This document shows positions 1 through 4,582 of a stretch of DNA of 5,731 nucleotides, one piece after another. Origin of the DNA: Rhodoferax sp. OV413 (GTDB lineage: Bacteria > Pseudomonadota > Gammaproteobacteria > Burkholderiales > Burkholderiaceae_C); NCBI GenBank assembly GCA_945861195.1, contig CAMATS010000171.1:1-5731 (forward strand), given 5' to 3'. The position numbers and the translations under genes are program-made. The notes beneath the pieces are model-generated. The model saw nothing but the letters and a program-made list of their open reading frames with translations, ran no database searches and was not told the DNA's origin. Each line of letters opens with the position of its first letter. The first letter of the stretch is position 1.

Positions 1-443
1 TGGCCGTATTCCACGGCCTGTCCGTTCTCGCACAAAACCCGGCTGACCGTGCCTGAGACTTCGGACTCGATCTCGTTGAGAATCTTCATGGCTTCGATGA
101 TGCAGACGGTGTCTCCCACCTTGACCAGGTCACCCACTTCAACAAAAGCGTTGGCCCCGGGCGCAGCAGACCGGTAAAAAGTACCCACCATCGGGGATTT
201 GACGGCGATGACCGCGGGCGGCTCCGCTGCTGCCATGGCGACCACTGCCGGTGCAACTGCCTGGACGACCTGGGGCCCGCTTGGCTGCTGAACCGCAGCA
301 GGCTGAACCTGCGCCTGAGCCGGTACTGCGGCCAAACTGGCTTTGACAATACGAATCTTGCCCTCTGGTTCGATGATCTCGAGTTCTGACACATTGGACT
401 CGGAAACCAGGTCAATCAGCGTTTTGAGTTTTCTTAAATCCAT
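1..443 (-). CDS. accB: Biotin carboxyl carrier protein of acetyl-CoA carboxylase (3' end outside window)
   Basis: AccB carries the biotin that is carboxylated by AccC and then donates CO2 to acetyl-CoA on AccA/AccD, the committed step of fatty-acid synthesis in the cytoplasm. The frame starts at ATG 443-441 and gives MDLRKLKTLIDLVSES, the usual AccB N-terminus. Then come an Ala/Pro/Gln/Val-rich flexible linker (about residues 39-75) and a biotinyl domain beginning near VKSPMVGTFYRS. The biotinylation motif EAMKI places the acceptor lysine at residue 120 (codon 86-84). The window holds 147 full codons ending VEYG. AccB proteins normally run to about 155 residues, so only a handful are missing. 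A GGGAGA ribosome site lies at 453-448, just before the ATG. accC is expected next beyond the left edge, but this cannot be seen. The identification is secure. Confidence 0.97.
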   Translation of the reverse strand, partial: MDLRKLKTLIDLVSESNVSELEIIEPEGKIRIVKASLAAVPAQAQVQPAAVQQPSGPQVVQAVAPAVVAMAAAEPPAVIAVKSPMVGTFYRSAAPGANAFVEVGDLVKVGDTVCIIEAMKILNEIESEVSGTVSRVLCENGQAVEYG

Positions 444-477
444 GACATCTCCCAGGATTTTGATTTCAACATCAGCT

Positions 478-506
478 AATTTACCTTAAAAAAAGGCAAC
501 TGCGAA
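478..506 (-). promoter_or_regulatory. Candidate accB promoter in AT-rich gap
   Basis: The 115-base gap between tlpA and accB (444-558) is much richer in A/T than its surroundings and holds no gene I can support. On the minus strand there is a TTCGCA hexamer (506-501) and, after exactly 17 bases, TAAATT (483-478). Each matches the sigma-70 consensus at four of six positions. Transcription would start near 471, leaving a short leader that contains the GGGAGA ribosome site. The match is only moderate, and AT-rich DNA gives such matches by chance. Transcription from the upstream genes could also continue into accB. Confidence 0.3.
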
Positions 507-558
507 AAACATAGTGAAAAATTAATGAAAAAATGATTTTTATCCTGCTGCAGACAGT

Positions 559-1131
559 TCAGCGCAGGGCGGACCATGCGCTCAAGTCTTCAGGCGTTAT
601 ACGCCCCATTTTACGATGCGCTACCGCGCCGCTGCCAGCCAGCACCACAGTAAAAGGCAGGGCGCCGCTTAAATTGCCTAGGGTCTTGCTGAGCTCGATA
701 CCGGCAAAGCCCGCCAGGGCAACCGGAAAAGAAACCGGCGACTGGGCCAGAAAACGATTCACAGCCTCCGACTGATCTACCGCAATACCCAGTAGTTGCC
801 AACTTTTAGATACATTTTCCTGATAAAAGCGACTAAGAAGAGGGAGCTCCTCAATACAGGGCGGGCACCAGGTGGCCCAGAAATTGATCAGCAAGGGCCG
901 TCCGCGCAAATCTGCCAGCTGCAAATTCTGGCCCTGCGGCGTAGCCAACACCACCGACCAAAGCGCCGGTGTGACGAGTTCTGCTTGTTCCGGCGCCTGG
1001 CGCTGCCACCAGGCCAGGCCCAGGCCGCCGAGTGCCGCCGTACTGGCCAGGCCAAGCAGCGTACCCCGCCGGCGCGCCCACCGAGGAGCACTGGGTGGCG
1101 GCTTGGCTGGGATGCTGTCTTGGGAGCTCAT
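559..1131 (-). CDS. TlpA/ResA-family membrane-anchored thioredoxin-like protein
   Basis: This is a 190-residue thioredoxin-fold protein that probably acts as a thiol-disulfide reductase on the periplasmic side of the inner membrane. A basic N-terminus (WARRRG) is followed by one hydrophobic segment at about residues 23-42 ending in AWWQRQ. This looks like an uncleaved anchor or signal, since no clear cleavage site is visible. The thioredoxin domain begins near residue 58. It contains INFWATWCPPC with the redox cysteines at 89 and 92, and ALPF with the presumed cis-proline at 159, as in the TlpA/ResA/DsbE group. Whether it serves cytochrome c maturation or another substrate cannot be told from sequence. 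Its ATG overlaps the stop codon of the upstream gene as ATGA (1131-1128), with a GGAA ribosome site at 1138-1135, so the two are probably translationally coupled. The stop TGA is at 561-559. Confidence 0.9.
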   Translation of the reverse strand: MSSQDSIPAKPPPSAPRWARRRGTLLGLASTAALGGLGLAWWQRQAPEQAELVTPALWSVVLATPQGQNLQLADLRGRPLLINFWATWCPPCIEELPLLSRFYQENVSKSWQLLGIAVDQSEAVNRFLAQSPVSFPVALAGFAGIELSKTLGNLSGALPFTVVLAGSGAVAHRKMGRITPEDLSAWSALR

Positions 1132-1721
1132 GATTTCCGATCATGCACCAAAGCACGCAGTGCGGCCAAATCGCCGCGCGGTGCCCGCCCCCTGGCGTCT
1201 GGTTTGAGCGCGCCGCGCACATCGTCATGGTCGTACACCAGCAGGTGCACGCCGACCTCCTCGTTCAACCCTGGGCACAGGGCATGAACGCTCAGTGCGT
1301 CGACTGCTTCGCCGTGAAAGCCTGTAACCCTACGCGGCAGGTAGCGCACCCGCTGTTCGATCAGGAAAATTTCGGCCGATTTGCTGTCGTCGCAAAACAA
1401 TTGGATGTAGATGTCGCTCAGCCGGGTGGCCGTGCCGCGCCAAACCGCGCCTGCGATATACGGCCTGAAGCCGGCCATGCGCTCCATCCAGGTCAGTGCG
1501 AGTCCGCGCAGGGCACGCAATTCATCCGCCTGCGAGTCAGCACAAAACACCGCAATATGGTCGATCACGGCGGTCTCGAGCGCTTCATTGTCGGGCAGGG
1601 CCGTGCGATTGGGCAGGCCAAGGGCCTTCACAGCGCGCTGCTTGGCCGCCCGGTAGTCCAGTCCCTCTTCAACCACCCACTGGGCTGCGAGGCTCGCTAT
1701 TTCAGATTTCAAAGCACTCAT
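1128..1721 (-). CDS. Uncharacterised 197-residue protein with a nucleotidyltransferase-like motif
   Basis: I do not recognise a named family with certainty. The protein has 197 residues, no signal peptide or membrane segment, and is probably cytoplasmic. The N-terminal third (about 1-85) looks helical and charged. At residues 91-105 it reads GAVWRGTATRLSDIY, close to the G-x(3)-RG-x-A-x(3)-SD-x-D pattern of minimal nucleotidyltransferases. The first catalytic Asp is present (D103) but the second position is Tyr (Y105). A strand followed by acidic residues, LLVYDHDD (160-167), could supply the third carboxylate. It may therefore be a degenerate or non-catalytic member of the fold; this is inference. 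The start ATG 1721-1719 lacks a good ribosome site, and its end overlaps the tlpA-like start by 4 bases. It is divergent from mpl. I recall similar proteins beside mpl in other Burkholderiales, some apparently mislabelled as a muramate ligase; nothing here resembles a Mur ligase. Confidence 0.8.
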   Translation of the reverse strand: MSALKSEIASLAAQWVVEEGLDYRAAKQRAVKALGLPNRTALPDNEALETAVIDHIAVFCADSQADELRALRGLALTWMERMAGFRPYIAGAVWRGTATRLSDIYIQLFCDDSKSAEIFLIEQRVRYLPRRVTGFHGEAVDALSVHALCPGLNEEVGVHLLVYDHDDVRGALKPDARGRAPRGDLAALRALVHDRKS

Positions 1722-1763
1722 AGGGCACTATTTTGCCTCTGCCAGAGCACCTAAAATTGAAAG
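1722..1763. promoter_or_regulatory. Divergent intergenic spacer between the NTase-like gene and mpl
   Basis: Only 42 bases separate the two divergent start codons, so both promoters must fit here or overlap the genes. For mpl there is a TAAAAT -10-like hexamer at 1752-1757, only 6 bases before the ATG. The best -35 position 17 bases upstream (TATTTT, 1729-1734) is poor. On the minus strand a CAAAAT hexamer lies a few bases before the opposite start codon. A short inverted repeat, CTCT-GCC-AGAG, sits in the middle. Neither gene has a convincing Shine-Dalgarno sequence here. Confidence 0.35.
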
Positions 1764-3191
1764 ATGCACATTCATATTTTGGGTATTTGCGGGACTTTCA
1801 TGGGCGGCCTGGCCGCGCTGGCCCGGGAAAGCGGGCATCAGGTGACCGGTTGCGACAGCCGGGTCTACCCGCCCATGAGCGAGCAGCTCAGCGCCCTGGG
1901 CATCGAACTGATCGAGGGCTTTGGCGCTGAGCAACTCGCGCTGAAGCCCGATTTATTTGTCGTCGGCAACGTGGTTAGTCGGGCCAGGCTAGCCAGCGGT
2001 GCGCCAAAATTTGCCCTGATGGAGGCTATTCTTGACGCTGGTCTGCCCTTCACCAGCGGCCCACAGTGGCTGGCTGAGCATGTGCTGCAGGGCCGCCATG
2101 TGATCGCCATTGCTGGCACACACGGCAAAACCACGACCACGGCCATGGTGGCCTGGATCCTGGAGCAGTGCGGCCACGCGCCAGGTTTCCTGGTGGGCGG
2201 CGTGCCGCTTAATTTTGGTCTCTCGGCCCGCTTGGGCGCCAGCGTTGCCACCGGCAGCCGCGCCGACACATCCCGAAAACCGTTGTTTGTGATCGAGGCC
2301 GACGAGTACGACACCGCTTTTTTTGACAAGCGCAGCAAGTTTGTGCATTACCGGCCCCGCACCGCTGTGCTGAATAACCTGGAGTTTGACCACGCCGACA
2401 TCTTCAACGACTTGGCTGACATCGAACGCCAGTTTCACCACCTGGTTCGCACTGTGCCCGGGCCCGGGCCGAACGGCAGCGGCCGGGTCGTGGTGAATGG
2501 CCTGGAAGAAAGTCTGGACCGTGTCTTGCACATGGGCTGTTGGAGCGAAATTCGCAGCTTTGGGGCCACGGTCAGCGACTTCACAGCCAGCGGTGCGCCA
2601 CAGGATTTCACGGTGCTGCAACAAGGCCGCCCGGCCGGGCAGGTCAGGTGGTCGCTGCAGGGCCTGCACAACCAGCTCAATGCCTTGGCAGCCATCGCAG
2701 CCGCAGAGCATGTGGGGGTGCCGCCTGCGCAGGCCGCACAGGCCCTGGGCAGCTTCGAGAACGTGAAGCGCCGTATGGAGCTGCGCGGCCGCATATCACG
2801 CGAGGCGGGCAGCATCACGGTTTATGATGATTTTGCCCACCATCCAAGCGCCATACGCACCACGCTTGAGGGTCTGCGAGGCCAAGTCGGGCCGACAGTA
2901 CGTATATTGGCGGTGTTTGAGCCGCGCAGCAACACCATGAAACTCGGTGCCATGAAGGCCCAACTGCCCTGGTGCCTGGCAGACGCCAACCTGGCTTTTT
3001 GCCACGCCGGCGGCCTGGACTGGGACGCCCGGGAGGCTCTGGCCAGCATGGGCGACCGAGCCCTGGTGAGCGACAACATCGAGGCCCTGCTGGCCCAGCT
3101 GCTCAAAGCGGCCCGCCCGGGAGACCATATTGTGTGCATGAGCAATGGCAGTTTCGGTGATATTCACCAAAAGTTGCTGCGCTCACTCTGA
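1764..3191 (+). CDS. mpl: UDP-N-acetylmuramate:L-alanyl-gamma-D-glutamyl-meso-diaminopimelate ligase (murein recycling)
   Basis: Mpl is a cytoplasmic ATP-dependent ligase that joins the recycled tripeptide L-Ala-gamma-D-Glu-meso-DAP to UDP-MurNAc, returning it to peptidoglycan synthesis. The 475 residues match the family (E. coli Mpl is about 457) and show all three Mur-ligase domains. The N-terminal nucleotide-binding domain starts MHIHILGICGTFMGG, the usual Mpl opening, which supports this ATG. The ATP-binding P-loop AGTHGKTTTT lies at 117-126 (K122). It is followed by EADEYDTAFFDKRSK (178-192) and NNLEFDHADIF (204-214), and by the conserved HNQLNALAA near 302. The C-terminal domain carries FENVKRRMELRG (331-342), YDDFAHHPSA (354-363) and FEPRSNTMK. 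The motifs distinguish Mpl from MurC. No Shine-Dalgarno sequence is visible before the start. The gene is transcribed alone and converges on aroG. Confidence 0.97.
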   Translation: MHIHILGICGTFMGGLAALARESGHQVTGCDSRVYPPMSEQLSALGIELIEGFGAEQLALKPDLFVVGNVVSRARLASGAPKFALMEAILDAGLPFTSGPQWLAEHVLQGRHVIAIAGTHGKTTTTAMVAWILEQCGHAPGFLVGGVPLNFGLSARLGASVATGSRADTSRKPLFVIEADEYDTAFFDKRSKFVHYRPRTAVLNNLEFDHADIFNDLADIERQFHHLVRTVPGPGPNGSGRVVVNGLEESLDRVLHMGCWSEIRSFGATVSDFTASGAPQDFTVLQQGRPAGQVRWSLQGLHNQLNALAAIAAAEHVGVPPAQAAQALGSFENVKRRMELRGRISREAGSITVYDDFAHHPSAIRTTLEGLRGQVGPTVRILAVFEPRSNTMKLGAMKAQLPWCLADANLAFCHAGGLDWDAREALASMGDRALVSDNIEALLAQLLKAARPGDHIVCMSNGSFGDIHQKLLRSL

Positions 3192-3197
3192 GCGCAG
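3177..3197. terminator. Perfect 9-bp hairpin at the mpl/aroG convergence
   Basis: The arms CTGCGCTCA (3177-3185) and TGAGCGCAG (3189-3197) are exact reverse complements around a 3-base loop, CTC. The mpl stop codon TGA (3189-3191) lies in the second arm. The hairpin sits between two converging genes, where a terminator acting in both directions would be useful. It has no T-run on the plus side (TGGCCC follows) and only CAACTTTT on the minus side, so it is not a canonical intrinsic terminator. It could instead protect transcript ends. The structure is certain; its function is not. Confidence 0.45.
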
Positions 3198-3247
3198 TGG
3201 CCCTGGCCTTGAACACTCTGCCTGTTTTGGCTTGGTCGCGCCGGTGC

Positions 3248-4372
3248 TCAGGCCGCAGCGCGGCGCGCCAAAACCGCCTCAGACAAGCCTGCGAGCGCCT
3301 GCAGCGAGTGCTCCCAGCCCAGGCAGGCATCGGTGATGCTTTTGCCATAAACCAGCGCTGTGGCATCGTCAGCGCCGGGGGTGAATTTTTGCGCGCCAGC
3401 CAGCAGGTGGCTCTCTATCATCACACCAAAAACATGGCGCGAGCCGGCCGCGACCTGGGCCGCAATGTCGCGCGCCACATCAAGTTGCTTTTCATGCTGC
3501 TTGCTGCTGTTGGCATGGCTGCAGTCCACCATCAGCGTGGGCGGCAGTTTGGCCTTCTGCAAATCCTGACAGGCAGCGGCCACGCTGCGCGCATCGTAAT
3601 TGGGCGCTTTGCCGCCACGCAGAATCACATGGCAGTCAGGGTTGCCCAGGGTTTGCACAATCGCCACCTGCCCATTTTTATGCACCGATAAAAAATGGTG
3701 GGCACCCGCCGCTGCCTGAATCGCGTCGCTGGCGATCTTGATGTTGCCGTCTGTGCCATTCTTGAATCCGATCGGCGCCGACAGGCCGGAGGCGAGCTCC
3801 CGGTGCACCTGGCTCTCGGTGGTGCGCGCGCCAATCGCGCCCCAGGAGATCAAGTCGCCCAGGTACTGGGGCGAGATCACGTCCAAAAACTCACTGCCAG
3901 CGGGCAGGCCCAGGCGATTGATCTCGATGAGCAATTGGCGCGCAATACGCAGTCCCTCGTCGATGCGGAAGGTTTCGTCCAGATAGGGGTCGTTGATCAA
4001 GCCCTTCCAGCCGACCGTGGTGCGAGGTTTTTCAAAATACACCCGCATCACGATCTGCAGCGTATCGGCATAGGTGTCGCGCTGCTCTTTGAGCAGCCGT
4101 GCATAGGCCAACGCCGCCGACGGGTCGTGGATAGAGCAGGGGCCGATCACCACCAGCAGCCTGTCGTCCTTGCCGGACATGATGTTGTGTATGGCCTGGC
4201 GGGTGCCGGCAATCAAGGATTCAACCGGCGTACCCTGAATAGGAAAAAAACGCACCAGGTGTTCAGGCGGTGGGAGCACGGTAATGTCCTTGATTCGTTC
4301 GTCGTCGGTGATGCCGGTTCGGTCGCCTCTGTAGTCGGTCTGGGCTTGGGCTGGGGCGGTCCTGTCAATCAC
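3248..4372 (-). CDS. aroG: Class I 3-deoxy-D-arabino-heptulosonate-7-phosphate (DAHP) synthase
   Basis: This enzyme condenses phosphoenolpyruvate and erythrose 4-phosphate to DAHP, the first step of the shikimate pathway to Phe, Tyr and Trp. It belongs to the AroF/AroG/AroH (class I-alpha) family and aligns with E. coli AroG over its length. Numbered from the GTG at 4372, visible motifs are GPCSIHD with the metal-ligand Cys79, RVYFEKPRTTVGWKG (R110, K115), GARTTESQVHRE, KNGTDG (K204), DCSHANSSKQ (H286), MIESHL (E320) and YGKSITDACLGW (D348). All key residues are present, so it should be active. Which amino acid inhibits it cannot be read safely from sequence. The start is uncertain: no in-frame ATG lies upstream of the conserved region. 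The options are GTG 4372 (374 residues), directly against AGGA, and TTG 4393 (381 residues), which falls in the T-run of the upstream terminator. An aromatic-rich leader and terminator precede the gene, implying attenuation by Phe/Tyr supply. Confidence 0.93.
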   Translation of the reverse strand: MIDRTAPAQAQTDYRGDRTGITDDERIKDITVLPPPEHLVRFFPIQGTPVESLIAGTRQAIHNIMSGKDDRLLVVIGPCSIHDPSAALAYARLLKEQRDTYADTLQIVMRVYFEKPRTTVGWKGLINDPYLDETFRIDEGLRIARQLLIEINRLGLPAGSEFLDVISPQYLGDLISWGAIGARTTESQVHRELASGLSAPIGFKNGTDGNIKIASDAIQAAAGAHHFLSVHKNGQVAIVQTLGNPDCHVILRGGKAPNYDARSVAAACQDLQKAKLPPTLMVDCSHANSSKQHEKQLDVARDIAAQVAAGSRHVFGVMIESHLLAGAQKFTPGADDATALVYGKSITDACLGWEHSLQALAGLSEAVLARRAAA

Positions 4373-4391
4373 TCCTGGTGGTTCAAAGGGC

Positions 4392-4423
4392 AAAAAAAAC
4401 CGCCGGGGTTGCCGGCGGTTTTT
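4392..4423 (-). terminator. Intrinsic terminator (attenuator) upstream of aroG
   Basis: On the minus strand the arms CCGCCGG (4418-4412) and CCGGCGG (4406-4400) pair perfectly around the loop CAACC. The stem extends by five A-T pairs to 12 bp, and an uninterrupted run of eight T's follows (4399-4392). This is a textbook rho-independent terminator pointing toward aroG. It lies 17 bases after the leader-peptide stop codon and about 20 bases before the likely aroG start, so read-through or termination would decide aroG expression. The symmetric A-run means it could also work weakly on the plus strand. A simple tldD terminator is the alternative reading, but the aromatic leader between tldD and the hairpin argues for an attenuator. 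Confidence 0.9.
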
Positions 4424-4486
4424 GGAGAATTCGAAAACGTTTACTTCAGCACGCTTGAACCCTCTCGACCGCCAACGGCGCCAGAG
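4408..4486 (-). promoter_or_regulatory. Alternative RNA folds of the aroG attenuator (1:2 hairpin versus 2:3 antiterminator)
   Basis: Fold A (1:2) pairs CTCT (4486-4483) with AGAG (4465-4462) and, inside, CGCC (4480-4477) with GGCG (4473-4470). Its 5' arm begins in leader codon 13, a Phe codon. Fold B (2:3, antiterminator) pairs GAGGGTTC (4464-4457) with GAATTCTC (4432-4425; eight pairs including two G-U), GGCGGT (4473-4468) with ACCGCC (4419-4414), and GTT (4476-4474) with AAC (4410-4408). Fold B consumes the 5' arm of the terminator, so it excludes termination. Folds A and B share segment 2 and are mutually exclusive. A ribosome stalled on codons 11-13 would mask segment 1 and favour fold B. 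A ribosome reaching the stop codon would mask parts of segments 2 and 3 and favour the terminator. Pairings were found by eye without energy calculation. Confidence 0.72.
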
Positions 4487-4524
4487 AAGTAAAAATAGCT
4501 AAAGTAATACGCTGCAAAATTCAT
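4441..4524 (-). CDS. Phe/Tyr-rich leader peptide of the aroG attenuator
   Basis: This short frame of 27 residues starts at ATG 4524-4522 and stops at TAA 4443-4441. It begins MNFAAYYFSYFYF: Phe at 3, 8, 11 and 13, Tyr at 6, 7, 10 and 12, and no Trp. The remaining 14 residues (SGAVGGREGSSVLK) contain no aromatic residue, so the aromatic codons are clustered at the front, as in E. coli pheL-type leaders. The peptide is unlikely to have a function of its own. Its translation rate would report charged tRNA-Phe and tRNA-Tyr. It lies 58 bases after the tldD stop and just before the terminator and aroG, which makes the first enzyme of aromatic synthesis the natural target. The region before the ATG has no good Shine-Dalgarno sequence. 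An extended -10-like TGCTACATT (4540-4532) lies very close to the ATG, so the transcription start is unresolved. Confidence 0.85.
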   Translation of the reverse strand: MNFAAYYFSYFYFSGAVGGREGSSVLK

Positions 4525-4582
4525 GGGCTGCAATGTAGCACAGCTTGGGCACAGAATCGGGCCGGTGCCAGCCAGCGCCTGC

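Noticed and set aside
486..512. Tiny minus-strand frame MFFAVAFF upstream of accB, with four Phe codons, resembling a second leader peptide.
   Set aside because: The region is very A/T-rich, so TTT codons arise by chance. There is no ribosome site, no terminator hairpin follows, and accB has no aromatic role.
544..568. Imperfect stem CCTGC...GCAGG at the 3' end of the tlpA-like gene as a terminator.
   Set aside because: The core stem is only 5 bp with a bulged extension, and no T-run follows directly on the minus strand.
1143..1754. Long plus-strand open frame opposite the NTase-like gene.
   Set aside because: Low-complexity translation without recognisable domains. It is the antisense shadow of a minus-strand gene with a better motif and operon context.
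1989..2711. 240-codon minus-strand frame inside mpl.
   Set aside because: Shadow of mpl, which shows complete Mur-ligase motifs on the plus strand.
3237..3271. GC-rich inverted repeat CGCGCCG...CGGCGCG at the aroG 3' end.
   Set aside because: Such repeats are common in GC-rich coding sequence. It overlaps the Ala/Arg-rich C-terminal codons, has a long loop and no T-run.
3695..4492. 265-codon plus-strand frame opposite aroG and the leader.
   Set aside because: Antisense shadow of the DAHP synthase, whose catalytic motifs are all intact on the minus strand.
4532..4540. Extended -10-like TGCTACATT as the promoter of the aroG leader transcript.
   Set aside because: It would start transcription almost at the leader ATG and has no acceptable -35. 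A start further upstream or read-through from tldD is equally possible, so I did not list it as a feature.
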